Positions 34,531-47,057 are shown, counted from the first letter of the stretch. The stretch: 64,000 bases of DNA from Fragum whitleyi (GCA_948146395.1 OX411557.1:37798077-37862076); one strand, 5' to 3'. A program made the numbers and translations. Notes: generated by a model not told the origin, from the letters alone.

Positions 34531-35765
34531 TATACAAAAAAGCCTTCTCAAACTGTTTGAATGCCCGAATATTTTTTGTTTCTTGCGTCATGTAAGTAAA
34601 AATAATCCATTCATCTTCAAATAAGATTAAGTGAACATATTTTGGAAACCTCGCCAAATTAACTTTTTTCACCAGTAATGGTTGCTGACTGTATTAGTAT
34701 TATATTACAAATTATACTCAATAACGGCGAGTCATGGTAAAAGTAGGAAACACTTAGATATAACTAAACCAAACAATTCCCATAAACCAGTGAGCTTTAA
34801 GAATAGGCAAACGAAAATGATAAAGAAATGTCTAGAAACGTTTAATAGTTTAATACTATTTTGCAAATAAAACCGTTTGATTCAAGACCAACAAGTTTAA
34901 GCTCAGGCTCCATTTCCGCGCGGAAAATTAAATCAAAATTACCTTTTCACCGTAAAAAGGGCTTACATAAGAGATCACTGGCGCCACTACGGTATTGCCC
35001 GAGGTCACTATTGATTCGATACACCTTTTTGTACAGCGGCAGACTTTTGATCAAAATGGGGACACAATAGGTTCCATGGTTCTAGAGGTTATCATTTGAG
35101 AACAACCCGTTTTTTTCGACTTTGCAATTAAAGAACAGAATTATGCATATGCGCGAATCACCGATAAACAAATATATCATCCCCATCGTACTCATTTTCT
35201 ACATTTAAAATAAAGTGAATAAACCGAATCCGAAGAGTAGGGATGGTGCAACGTGTTACACGTACTTAAGGGTCGGTTACCAGGCACAAATCCCGCATTG
35301 AACCACATGCTCGAACAGCCACCAAGGTAGGCATTTTATTGTATTATCGTGTTTCACATAATTCAATTAAATGATAATTCGATTTTTATTTTGAAATTTT
35401 TTAGGATAATTACTTAATATTTATTTATCCATATATTAATATCCTTTAATCAAAATGATTACACACAATTTGTTTAAAATAATAATAAAACAAAAGATGC
35501 AAAGAAAACAAAAATATTTTGATTTAGTTTGAAATGATTTTGCGATGCCTACATTTCTGTGCAGATAGAACTGAATATATTTTGACAAGAATTCAACATT
35601 CTTATATGATATAGGCCTAAATTACGTTAAAACCAATTGCAATTATAGATGTGGTTGGTAAAACCATTCCCATTGATTACTTTGAAAATGTCAGAATTAT
35701 TTTTAAAGGAAAAAAAAATTAAGGGGTTTGAAAGTCTTTAATGCACGTGATCAAGTATATGATAA
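34531..35765. other. No gene recognised
   Basis: AT-rich, with no recognisable coding sequence or repeat. Confidence 0.5.
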
Positions 35766-35767
35766 AA

Positions 35768-36060
35768 AAAAAACGAGTGCCGTGGTATATGGGAAATGGG
35801 ACCGCGGCAGGAGATTTTCTATGGTGTATTTCAAAACTAAGATATGACGTAGGCGCCGAGTCTGTTACCATAGGTATATCGGGTAACTTTTAAAAGCATG
35901 TGATAGGAATGGAACCTTATCCCTTGCCTTCAAATATGAAAATACATGTATAGGATATAAAACGAGAACGGTGGTATATGGGAAATAGACACGAGCGTTA
36001 GCGAGTGTCTATTTCCCATATACCGCGGCTCGAGATTTTCTATCTGACTAAGACCACGCT
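35768..36060. repeat. Family G pair with a 60-bp palindrome
   Basis: Two related segments: 35768-35830 (gtggtatatgggaaatggga, then ccgcggc) and 35950-36050 (same flanks, but with a palindrome at 35964-36026). The palindrome has arms GGTATATGGGAAATAGACAC and apex GAGCGTTAGCGAG. Between them is 'gacgtaggcgccgagtctg', which also occurs at 60295-60320. Confidence 0.75.
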
Positions 36061-36154
36061 TTTCTTACACTTTCTCTATTTTTACCCGAACCTCTAAATA
36101 ATGAAAAAGAGTAAATCTCGCTGTGATATTACTCTAATCAAGTATGAATCAACT

Positions 36155-36370
36155 TTTAAAAATTGAACCTAATCCCTTTACTTCAATTATTAAAGTACAT
36201 GTATGAGTTAACCTTACGATGTATGACAATCAAAAACTTTAATTTGAAAGGTAAATTGTAGCCATTTTTAAAGTGTTGCTTAAACCTGTTTTATCTATAT
36301 CGACCAAATGGCACGGGAATCAGTAGATTTCACGGCTCACCATGCAAATTCTATATTTACACGTTTTATT
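36155..36370. repeat. Family M repeat, copy 1
   Basis: About 210 bp resembling 62255-62480: both have 'taatcccttta/cgatcccttca', 'aagtacatgt(a/t)tgagt', 'tgttttatct' and 'aaatggcacg'. Confidence 0.6.
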
Positions 36371-36863
36371 CTTTAAAAAACACTGTTTGTATGTTTACCT
36401 GAGCTGCTTTACAATGAAAACGAGCAAAACATGCAATGTTATAACTGTAACATGTGTAATTATACTGAAATAACTTTTGAATCTGTCTCTGTTACTTATT
36501 ACAAATCTTTAGAATTTTTGCGACCAGAGAAAGTCTTTTTGAAATAACGCTCATATGAAAACTTGCCATCTTTTAATAAATGACTCGGCACGCAAAATCT
36601 GTCGAAATTCACGTGCATGAAACACTACAATCGTATGTCTGTAAATACAACGCTCGGAGTTGTATCTGTGATTTATACTTTTGAAATACTGTTTTCTGAC
36701 TGACCAATTCACTTCACGAAAACGTTGTTATAATGCACGCTCAGAATGTCGGACACATGCGGTCCAATTTTGAATCACTATTAAATGGCAGTCACTCGAT
36801 TCATAGAAATACAGTTGTGATCCAATTTTTCTTTTTGATTTTCTTTTTCATCAATTAAATAAA
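36371..36863. other. No gene recognised
   Basis: AT-rich spacer between repeats; no open frame of note. Confidence 0.5.
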
Positions 36864-37219
36864 GATATCAATATCGTGAAATTGACAATCACTTCGTTCT
36901 TAATCGCTCGCTCAGCGATCCAACCATTCATTCGAAACACTGACCCAAAGTTCCAAAGTCATACAAAAATTATTCAAAATCTTTAAACACGATCGACATT
37001 TTATTCAAATCAATACAATCTTTCCGCGGTTTTACTGTCGTGTGTTGGATTTAAAGCGTCCGATATTTGCTTCAAGACACACTGATTTGGAGGAAATAAC
37101 CGATACTGTATTACTTCCATTAAATTTCATTCAAAAGTCGTTCTCCGCACTCATTTAATTCCATTCCCTATTCATTCTAAAATCATTAATTTTGTCAATT
37201 TCATGATGTTGTAAACTTT
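36864..37219 (-). mobile_element. MITE family A, copy 7 (degraded)
   Basis: Minus orientation: 'aatatcgtgaaattgaca' on the left and 'gtcaatttcatgatgttgt' on the right. The palindrome is reduced (ggaggaaataaccgata... / tattacttcc). Confidence 0.7.
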
Positions 37220-37621
37220 TCTTTTTCAATGCTGGTATGCCTTTTTAATCGTATCCATATCCATAGTTTTACTCATATGCGTAACTAGGTTCTTAAAATT
37301 TATACGCACTCAGAAGGCGACAAGCATTAAAAGGACAAAGACGTTATGAGAACAGTGATAGAAATAAATGTCCTTCGTCCGCCCCATTTCGATGATTTGA
37401 GCGTTGGTGAATAATCAAAATATCTTAACTAAAGCTTGAATAAGCTGTTGTTTCGATAGCAAAATCTTTCATCAATTACATTTTCGAAAGAGGATGTATT
37501 TCTATTACGATTTTTGCGTAATGTGCGTAATGGTAGTCACGCTCTAGTTCCCGGTAAATAAGTGACAAATCAAGGGAAGCAGTATATCATGATTTATCTT
37601 GGGTAATTTCTAAACAAATTT

Positions 37622-38037
37622 TATAACATGACCTACGTCGTGAGAGCGAAATATTTTTGAATATTTTTGATATAACACGGGTGTTATTACATAAGTGGAA
37701 TAACGATGCAAATGAGCCCAGGGCGACTAACAACGCAATTTTGAAACCGCGAAAATGACGTCATAATGTACATATTGTGACGTCAGTTTTAAACGGCGTT
37801 ATAAGTTTCGCAAAAAATTGAAATGTTCAATTTCAAGAATTTTTACGTCTTTTTCGCAAAAAATGTTGTCATATTATAAATAGAATATAGAATGTGTACT
37901 CATAAAATACCGAATTTATTAAACTCGTCATCTAAAACAGATAAAAACTGACACAGCCTCTTTTTTATCTGTATGTCTATAGATGACTCGTTTAATAAAT
38001 TCGGTATTCCAAGATCACTCATTCAATATCCTCTATG
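37622..38037 (+). mobile_element. Family B element, copy 2
   Basis: A complete copy starting 'tataacatgacctacgtcg'. Its palindrome (37901-38010) has arms ATACCGAATTTATTAAAC and a decayed apex (ACTGACACAGCCTC). Confidence 0.8.
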
Positions 38038-38117
38038 TATTTCGTTTTTTTACAAAATAATAATAAATGAATCGCGTCCGTTTTCCTCTTAAGAATTTGT
38101 CACCATCAAAAGGAGCA

Positions 38118-38560
38118 TCAGTTAGTTACACATCGTAAAATTGACGATCATCTCGATCAAAACCATTCTGAATCGCTCACTCATAGCTCTATTCATTCAT
38201 TCCAAAACACTCACGTAAATCGATAAAAAACGCTCAAAAATCATATAAAAGCATTTCGAAATCGTTCATGACGATCAACATTTTATTGCATTCGATCAAA
38301 TTATGCTATGATCTTATTGACTGGAGGATATTCTAAAATGTTTGATTTGTCTACGAAGGCACACAAAAAGAAAAGTACGTATATTTTTTTAAAGGGAGGA
38401 AATTGATATAGTTCTTTTGTTCATCTTGAACAAAATTAGCGGTATTGGATTACCCCCCTTTAATTTTACTCATATTTCGCTCCACACACTCATTCATATT
38501 TCATTCGAAAATCATTCCAAAATTATTCATCTTGTCAATTTCACGATGTTGTTAACTGTA
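38118..38560 (-). mobile_element. MITE family A, copy 8
   Basis: A 443-bp copy in minus orientation with both ends (left CAGTTAGTTACACATCG, right GATGTTGTTAACTGTA) and central palindrome near 38392-38460. Confidence 0.8.
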
Positions 38561-38564
38561 TTTA

Positions 38565-39950
38565 AAAAAAGCAACAAAACAACAACGATACTTTCTGAAA
38601 CCTTAAGAATATCTTAATTATGGCTGCTAGCTAAATGATGAAAGGTCAAAAGGCAACTTACCGGTCCTATTCATAATCCACAGAAATTGTCTAAAGTTCT
38701 ACGAGAATTTATTATGTATCTATTGCTTATTATATACTTATTATCCAATACGCATGTAGGAATGAAACGAACTTCACCAAACATCGCTCAATCAATGATT
38801 TCTCAAGCTATAGTCTTTTCAAACACATTGTTTAGTTTACATGAATACGCATTTGAAGAACAATTCTGTACATTTAGTTCAAATTCTCGGATTAAACCCC
38901 TTTCAATTGCATATATCCTTCAAATGTTTTGTAAATTTCCGTTCAAATCACAAAGTTAACACAACATTTTTTGTCCCTTCATTGTGTTCAATCACATACA
39001 CAGAAAAAATACCGTTTTGTATGTATATTTCATGGCATTAATAATTTACTAAATAATTCAGTAACAGCCCCCATTTAGCAAAACCAAAATGCTTAAAAAC
39101 TTCATCTTTTAAATGTTTGACATTATCGAATGAATCGATAGGGCGAATCTCAATTCAAGTTAAATTACATCCATGATAAGTAGTATATCGCCCCGAGACA
39201 CTAGAGGTGACTGTTGTTGAACTGTTAAAAAAATAAATAAATAAAAACGATGTTACATATATATTGAACGGCTGTTGACCTACGTCTGTTTATGCAAATA
39301 TTTTTTACACTTCATGGACGGAGAGATTACATATAACTACAAGCTGTAGTCCCTTTGACGTCAGAGTGGCATTCATTCACGTATAGATCCGCAAGAAAGA
39401 GTGAGGTTCGAGAAACCGTTATCTCCTATCATTTTCAATGAAAATTGATCTTTGGTCAATCACTTGAAATTGCTGGTCTATAAATTATAGACGATCGCGT
39501 CTCTACAAGCTCCTTATCAACGGCCCTTGAGCATGTCTTACTAAATCTAAACATCTTAAGAACATTTTTGCGTAGGTTAAAATGTAGAGTTTCTTCCACA
39601 GGATTAACTAAATATTGAGTTCTGCCATGTATCATCTCATTTCTTTTCATCTCTTCTTTAGAACACATGTCACCATCAGACAGCGGTTTTAAGGAAATCC
39701 GCTTTCAAGGTAAAGCTAAGTGGACATGCACCGCGCACTTCTTTGACCGTAATTTCCAACGAAAGACTTGTCTATTCTTAAAACAGTGATACATTGACAA
39801 AGCATACAAAGACGAAAAGAAAAAAGAGTATGTAATAAACATGTTAAAAAATATTTTGAAAGAAGTGACCGGAAATCTAAAAAAAAACCGGTTGTCAATT
39901 TGACGAAAATCAACATTTCTCAGAGACATCTGTAAAAGATATTAACCAAA
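38565..39950. other. No gene recognised
   Basis: Several short open frames (38687-38959, 39456-39668 minus, 39705-39929 minus) show no family resemblance. Confidence 0.4.
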
Positions 39951-39958
39951 GTGTTCGT

Positions 39959-42241
39959 TTGACGAACTTTGAAATTTTTGCAAATCCTGATGTAAAACTT
40001 GGACATGTGAATGAAGACCAGAGAAAAGAAGTGGTTCTATTGATCAATGATTTTCAAACTATTTTCCAAGATGTTCCAAACAAAACCAAGGCTGCAGTTC
40101 ATGGTGTTGTCGTAGGCGAAACTTTTCCTATTAAACAGCACTCATATCGACTAAATCCTATAAAACTCCAGTATATGCGAAAGGAAATTCAATAAGTGTT
40201 TGAAAATGAAATATCGAACCTAGTAGCAGTAATTGGAGCTTTTGTATTCTTGTTCCAAAACCAGATTGGACCTATAGATTTTACACGGAATTTGGCAAAG
40301 TAAATTCGGTCACCAAAACTGACTCTTACCCTTATCATTGATAAGAATTGATTACTGCATAGACAAAATTGGTAGTGCTAAATTTGTAAGTTAATTTGAC
40401 TTACTGAAGGATACTGGCAGGTACCCTTGACGAAAAGAGCTTAAGTAATTTCAGCGTTTGCCACCCCAGGTGGACTCTTTCAACACAAAGTTATGCCTTT
40501 CGGTATAAAAAATGCCCCAGCCACATTCCAGAGAATGATTTATTCAATACTACAGAACCTTTAAGAATGCGGAAGCTATGTAAATTATGTAGTTATCTAC
40601 ACTGACACCTGGTTAGACCATCTTCGGATTTTGCGTGAGTTATTCAGAAGATTAGAAAAGGCAAATCTTACAATTAACCTTGACAAAAAGTGATTTTTGT
40701 AAAGCTTTTGTAGAATATTTTGATCATGGTAGGTCACGGTAAAGTTAAGGTTCATGTAAAGTGTTTGAGACCCAATTCTTAGGGCACTTCATTTGCCAAG
40801 AAAAAGCAGTATGTCCTGGTATATTGCATATCAAATTGAAGCTATTTATGGGCACTAACAGTTAAGCAACGTAAGATTGTCATAGCTATAGCCGTATAGC
40901 CAAAACATTGTGGAAAGGGGTCATTTTGTACAGAACAAGCAACTGCATCACTGTTGGATAAAATTGTCTTTTATTTTAACAAAGTACAGTCGAAAGTACT
41001 ATCCAGATACTACTACAAACGTTGGTATAAAACTCTGACCCAAAACGTAGTTATGCAAGCAATTTATTTTGACTTATTTTATAAACACATATGTCATATA
41101 TGTCATTTTAAATTTGTAAACGTGTAGATAAATAAAAGGTATGATGTGTTGTCACAGCATACATGGACATTTATAGTTTATATACCTGTAAGGTTCTTTA
41201 ACAATTTCTATTCAACAAAATGGTTATACATAGTAAATTATAGACCAATCAATTACAAAAAAGCTATAATTTGAAATATATCGCAGAAAATGTTTCAAAC
41301 AATAATGTTGTGATGTTGCACCATACATAACATCTATTTCAAAAACGAACCATACCGGTTTGATATGTATGTTGACATAATAAATGGAAATTGATTGTTT
41401 CAAAAGGGCCTTTTGAGACTGGGTTTCATATCTAAGGTTGTAGTAGTACCTAGTTGGAAGATTTGTCTATATTCTGGTCAAATTTAGGCACATTTTATCC
41501 AGCCGTAATGAAGTTGTTTGTTCTGAACAAATTATCCCTTTTCCATAATGGTTTGGCTATTCTGTTATGAGATGGGGCCTCTAATGTTGTGCAACTGCTT
41601 GTGCTCATCTACAGCTTCAATTTGATAAATTGTTTAGCTGGGTATAATATCTTTGTTTTTTTAATAGAAGCAGCATTACATTTGGTTCATAAACTCTTTA
41701 CATGAACCTTTAACCTCTTGTTGCTAAAGAAGAATCTATATCAGAGTTTCCGTTTACGACTAACAAGAAAGAATTGATGAGATTTTTAGGAATGGCATGA
41801 TTTTACAGAAATTGTTTGCGAATTTCCGTCAGTTGTTGGTCCTCTTACCAACCCCTTGTAAAAGAAAGATGAATTTGATACAAACAAGGATTGTGATTTA
41901 TCCTGTTCTCTTTACCCCTTACTATTGATGTATATCTGAATGCCACTGTTTAGCCAATTCTTGTATATACGTCATATTGTCGTACAGACCTCTTACATTC
42001 TTGCACAAAATGTCAACAAAAACCAAAGATTAACAAGATGGGGGTTATTATTACAGGAATAAGACATAATTATTGAGCATATTCAAGACAAAGACAATGT
42101 AATTGCTGATGCCCTTTCAAGGGTGTAAATGTCGTTGTAATTTAGTATAAGTTTCATGTAAAAATGTTGTGTTCTTCATTGCATTTTAGCATTTTTCTAA
42201 AGTAGATAAAGTTTTCATTTACAATAAAACTTTTAAAAGGG
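39959..42241 (+). pseudogene. Decayed Ty3/gypsy RT-RNase H relic, possibly integrase-first
   Basis: The N-terminal RT flank is readable at 39959-40195 (a segment containing DVPNKTKAAVHG and IKQHSYRLNPIK). Degraded RT blocks follow near 40250-40560, including a match to 'GIKNAPATFQRM' at 40502-40538. An insertion at about 40850-41735 follows, then 'KKELMRFLGMA' (41769-41800), and RNase H ends at about 42127 with a DNVIADALSRV segment. About 110 bp later comes a polypurine tract (aaaaggggag) and a TGTAATGGGAG LTR-like start. No integrase lies between RNase H and the polypurine tract. Many stops and shifts are present; the 5' part is lost. Confidence 0.75.
40850..41735. mobile_element. Inverted-repeat insertion inside the RT relic
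   Basis: The sequence from about 40820 to 41050 pairs, at about 75% by eye, with the complement of about 41400-41650; for example 'atagccaaaacattgtgga' near 40898 pairs with the complement of 'ccataatggtttggctat' near 41553. RT blocks resume on both sides, so about 0.9 kb has been inserted. The exact ends are uncertain because similarity extends into RT-derived sequence. Confidence 0.55.
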
Positions 42242-42600
42242 GAGTGTGTAATGGGAGACTACTCTCACCACTGTCCTGCATGGCTTATGTGGTTAAAATA
42301 CAATGTCTGAGACCTGCGCCAGGGAAGATCTTCTCTGGCTCAGTTGATAGTGCATTGGACCTGTTAACTTTTTTTTTGAATATTGTTGTCCACGTGGAAT
42401 CGCACGGGCTTGCGTCGGATATTTTTCAGCTATGCTTCGGTCGAGGACAGTTGGCACGTAACACCCATTCTTTTGCCACGAATGGTCTTAAAAAGATGAA
42501 GAAAAAAATCGATTCGCTATTTTCCCAAATCAGGCCAAGCTGCTTGTTTAAAATTTCGGATCAGATGCGATTAGGTTGGAAAGATAAACCTTGTTCTTAA
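42242..42600 (+). repeat. Probable LTR remnant of the second gypsy relic
   Basis: It follows the polypurine tract with TGTAATGGGAGAC. No matching upstream LTR is present, so its end cannot be fixed; the open frame over this stretch is not a gene. Confidence 0.4.
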
Positions 42601-42658
42601 TCATTAGAATATAAGCATGCCTTCAAATTTCGTGTCTGAAGTATTACAACAGTCGAAA

Positions 42659-42785
42659 TACTGTTAACAACATCGTGAAATTGACAAGGTGAATGATTTT
42701 GGAATGATTTAGGAATGAAATTGAATGAGCGAGATAGAGTGAATTTAATGGGAGGTAATCTTATATCGCAAATTTTTTTCAGTCT
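42659..42785 (+). mobile_element. MITE family A, copy 9 (right-truncated)
   Basis: The left end TACTGTTAACAACATCGTG runs about 125 bp through 'atgggaggtaatctta' and breaks inside the palindrome. Confidence 0.75.
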
Positions 42786-42789
42786 CTTA

Positions 42790-43560
42790 GTCTCATAGCT
42801 TATTGCAATCCGTAACAGTGTTTTTGGGAGAAAAGAAACTATTACTCGTTTTTTTTCTGAAATTAGCTGCTATAACCCTAGCATGAAAAAAAAGGAATAT
42901 TATTTTTTTCAAACAGAGGTTACACAAATTTTCATAGGAACCTTTTAAAAATAGTTCTTAACCCGCTACTGTGCCAGAAAAATACTTTATGCATTTCAAC
43001 GTCACATTTGTATATACTGACGCTGCTTTGTAAATTTATGATGTCAAAAAATTACACGTGGGAATCAGATCAGCGTCTTTATTTATGCTCTATATAAATG
43101 CTAGGCAGAGAAACTGATGAGGTGTATAGGCCGTGGATATTTGAGTAAAAAAGACGGGCGTTAACAGCACGTGAATTTACTGATTAATCCACGTTTTCTC
43201 CTGTTACATATAACGCCCGCGTTTTATCCGTTAAAGTATGCCTTGAACGGCTCGAAAACGTACATTTTATTAATAATTCATGTAATCATTCATTTTGTAA
43301 ACAATTGTTGAAAGAAAAGACTTAAAAAATCTTAGGGAAACATGTAGACTTCCGTGGATTGTCTGTGGTATGACTGCCTAGATTCCGGTAAATGGCGTAA
43401 AAATAGGCGATATTTTTACATATTAAACCATTATATTTGCTGCTTACATATATTTTCTAATATAAAATTTGGTATCAAATAAAAGGTCTTTGATAAAGGA
43501 TTATTCCAATTTGTTTTATAATGGATTAATACAAAAGATAAGTAATATAGTTATAGTCAA
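42790..43560. other. No gene recognised
   Basis: AT-rich. A loose hairpin at about 43152-43225 (GACGGGCGTTA...TAACGCCCGC) is the only structure noted. Confidence 0.45.
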
Positions 43561-43599
43561 AACAACCCAAATCCTATATTAGAAATGACGCCGTCAGAT

Positions 43600-45680
43600 T
43601 TTACCAAAAACACCAGATCGTTTCACTTAAACTGTTATATCATAACTGTCATATCATTTTTTCTGAAGCACAAAAAACGCTATCAGGTCAGGCATTGAAA
43701 GCGATGTATAGTATGAATAAGCACTTGAGTAAGTTCACCATGTTAGATATTAGTCATCGACTTCAACTTTTCGAAAAACTGATTACTCATATTCTTAATT
43801 ACGAAAGTGAAGTATGGGGTTTTAACACGGGTTTAGCCGTTGAGCAAATCCACCTAAATTATTGCAAAAAGTTATTAAAAGTTATAAAAACTACACAAAA
43901 TGTTTTCATTTACGGGGAGTTGGGTAGATTGCCGTTACATAAATTAAGGCTGGTAAACATTGTTCGTTTTTGGTTAAAGATATTACGTTCTCACGATAAC
44001 ACATACTTAAAGCAGGTATACTATTTATTACAAAATGACATGGAACACAATGAAAATGTTGAAAATTGGTGTTCCCTGCTACGAAATACTTTGTTAAATC
44101 TAGGATTTGGAGAGGCGTGGTATGCGCAAGGGGTAGGGGATAAAAATAATTTCCTCATTATTGTTAAACAGAGGATCAAAGATCAGTTTATTTAAAATTG
44201 GCACAGTAGAATAAGCAATTCCGGCAGAGCGTTGTTTTATAGATCGTTTTCCATTTTTCGTTTTGAACCTTATCTAGACATGATAAAAAACAATAAACTG
44301 AGAGAACTTATTTCTCGTTTAAGATTATCGTCTCATAGATTAGCAATTGAAACTGGTAGGTGGGCTAGACCAACATCAAAACCAATCGAAGAAGGCACTT
44401 GTTTACATTGTAGTATTTTGGAGGACGAGTACCATTTTATTATTGAGTGTCCTTTGTATGCTGATATCTAGAAAAAAATATATTAGTCGATATTTCACTT
44501 TAAGACCAAATATGCATAAGTTCATGAAACTAATTAATTCTAATAATGAAAACAATAAACTAATCTAGGTAAGTTTATTGAAAATGCGAATATCAAAACG
44601 GATTTGTCATTATTTGATAGAAACTGACCATTTTCTTTTCTCTTTTTCGGTCAATCAACCTTTAACATATATCTGATTCATCAAAAATTATTGTTTCAAA
44701 AACACTTTCTTTTATCGGTGTTGACCATGCAATTCATAAGTAATAAGTGTGTGTTTTTTTGTTGTTGCTACAGCTTATTCAAAGTTAAAAGTTAATATAT
44801 GGTAGAAAAATATAAGATTTATTAGGATATTGTTTTTGTCACTAATACCTGTATGTCAATTTTCCCCTTATGTCCCCCTTGTAGTTTCTTTTCGTACAAG
44901 GGGGGTTTTTGATAGGGGTACACAAACCCGACAATTCATAAATCTACTTATAGTCAAATAAATATGTAACGTGCTATGTGAAACGTCATATATGACGTCA
45001 TCAGGTGATCGAAGCCTCGTAAATACAGCCCCAACGGAGATGTGTTGTCGGGGCTTTGGTCAACCCAGAAAATATATCATATCAATGATCAGCGTCTTTG
45101 AAACAGAGAACAGTAGTAAAGTTAGGACTTAATCATGTTGTTAATTACTTATTAACATAACTGTCCACAATTTTTAAATGTCCTATTTCATGACAGAATC
45201 GGAATTAAGAGTACATGTCCAATATTTATTTAAACATTTCATATCGATTACAACCTGTCTCAATGTTATTGTGTTTTATTATTGCAGACAGTGTAGAATG
45301 AGATCAACCTGCACAAACGTGCAGTCTGATATCCAATTAGACTGTCTGCTTATAATTGATCATTAATTAACACACTTTGAAAGATGGACTGGTTAAAATA
45401 TCTCAATACTTTGCTTTTTTGCTATTTTTCCGAATGGAAAATTGAAATTAAGCTAGATAAGAGTATATAGGCATAATGATCACTCATGCTGAAATGGGTC
45501 TATTTTGTTCAGTTTGTTTGTTTTTATGATATTAAACTGTATCCATTGTATTTATACACGACTAAATATTTGTCAATATTGCTAATTATTGCTCACTGTT
45601 GCTATTTGTACACATTTTGCCACATGGGTCGATGACCTTTTGGAATGTTATTAAATAAAACTTCAAACTTGAAATATAAT
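43600..45680 (+). mobile_element. LINE 3' end (non-LTR retrotransposon), 5'-truncated
   Basis: The segment combines a decayed C-terminal reverse transcriptase reading frame, a 3' untranslated part and, near 45645-45675, a tail (ttaaataaaacttcaaacttg) of the kind many LINEs carry. The body from about 44640 to 45590 is non-coding. No target duplication was identified. Confidence 0.7.
43657..44630 (+). pseudogene. LINE ORF2 C-terminal region, broken
   Basis: The longest open part (43695-44195) carries the post-RT region with motifs such as QALKAMYSMNKHL, LNYESEVWGF and FIYGELGRLPLH. After a stop and shift it continues at 44232-44471 with WARP...CLHCSILEDEYHFIIECPLY, a Cys-Cys-His-Cys knuckle typical of these elements, then shifts again and ends near 44630 (NLGKFIENANI segment seen in a third frame from about 44564). 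At least three breaks, so inactive. I place it among CR1/jockey-like LINEs only tentatively. Confidence 0.8.
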
Positions 45681-45689
45681 AAATAATGG

Positions 45690-46860
45690 TGCGAGAGCCG
45701 AGAAAAGGATTTGCAACATTATGTGAATTACGGCGCATTGAATACCGTGTAAGTCTTGTGCCCGTTGGAAGTTTCAAATAAACGACGGCAATAACGAAAG
45801 AAATATGTCAGTAGCGCCAGGTTGCTAAAAAACGTCTTTTTTCAATTCTCATTTTTAGTATATCGTATAAAATCGTTTTTTTTTCAGAAAAGATTGATAA
45901 AAAATGATATTTGAAATGAGTCTGAGCACAAATATATGCAGTCAATTTTTTGTTCACATTCGGCTTTATCTAATGAGTTTATTATTATGTTTTCTCAGTC
46001 TTAAAATTGTCCCACTTTACGCCAAAACGTTATTAAAATCTCAGTTATATTTGGTGAATATTTCTTTTTACAAAACATCAACATATTCTTAATCTAACTT
46101 CATAATCAAAATGTATCTAGAACATATTCCGCAAAATAAAAACATTCGTCAACATTTCTTCGACTTAAGGAAATATGATTCTTACTGTTGGTCTTAAAAT
46201 TGTCCAACTAACGCGTTTTTGGACGTTTGAACGTCAGGTCATTTTATAAGTATTTTCTAAAATATATCTCTGTCACAGACCCTGAAGAAATCTTGTATAA
46301 AAGTTAAATTTCCATTTATTAAACACTACTAAGTTTAAACACCGTTGTTTGATTGAAAACATTTAAGGTTTTAATTCGGCTCCGACACAGTTTCATTTCG
46401 GTTCTGAATTTGCTTTCTATGCTTTCCATCGTACAACTCTCGTAAGTTGATTGTATATTGAAGATGGTATAAATCATATTTCAGTAACATTTAAGCATGT
46501 TTACTTTGACTTGATTGTATATTATTGTATATTTTACAAATAAGTGACGGACTATATCTGTTTTCTTTGCTTTTCGTCAAATATTAATTGAAATCTTCTG
46601 TAATGCATTATATAAAAAACGGACTTCACTTGTTACAGTCGTGACCGCCAACTTTTGCCTGTACGTAATGATGTTACGGTCAAATTAACTCTCTTTTGTT
46701 ACTCCTTTTCACCCAAATATATTTTCGCCAAATGAACGATCGATCGCTCAGATTGTTTGTGTGCATGTGTGAAAGTTATCGCCAAAAGGTCTATTCACCC
46801 AACATCGTCAAGATAATGTACCATTGATATTTTAAAACACTAAAATATATTCTCAATATA
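45690..46860. other. No gene recognised
   Basis: AT-rich upstream region of the possible nidogen-like exon. The final 10 bases before 46871 (ttaatttcag) look like a splice acceptor. Confidence 0.45.
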
Positions 46861-46870
46861 TTAATTTCAG

Positions 46871-47057
46871 AGAAATGAAGCTCCTTCAAGTAATTCTCCT
46901 GCTGTCAGTAGTTCCATACTGTTCTTCATCGCTTTTGTTACCGTTTGGTGTCTGTTTACGAGGTGACGAGGTAGAGGTTTGAGCAGACGATACCGAAATT
47001 ACACTAAATTTAGATCAACCGGTCCTGTTCTATGGGACATCTTATAGCAGCATAACT
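46871..47057 (+). pseudogene. Possible first coding exon of a nidogen-like (NIDO) secreted protein, with in-frame TGA
   Basis: After an acceptor-like ttaatttcag, the ATG at 46875 opens a hydrophobic leader (MKLLQVILLLSVVPYCSS) and then LLPFG...GDEVEV, with a TGA as codon 36 (46980-46982), followed in the same frame by DDTEITLNLDQPVLFYG and TSYSSIT up to a GTAAG donor at 47058. The pattern FPFG...D...L..P..FYG..YSSI is that of the start of NIDO domains in extracellular matrix proteins. The continuing exon is not found in the next kilobase. It is either a relic or a real gene with a base error. Confidence 0.45.

Noticed and set aside
42244..42600. 118-codon plus-strand open frame as a gene
   Set aside because: It starts immediately after the polypurine tract of the gypsy relic and most likely lies in its LTR.
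43152..43225. Member of the long palindrome families
   Set aside because: Only about 10-11 bp at the ends pair well; the interior is weak, so it may be chance.
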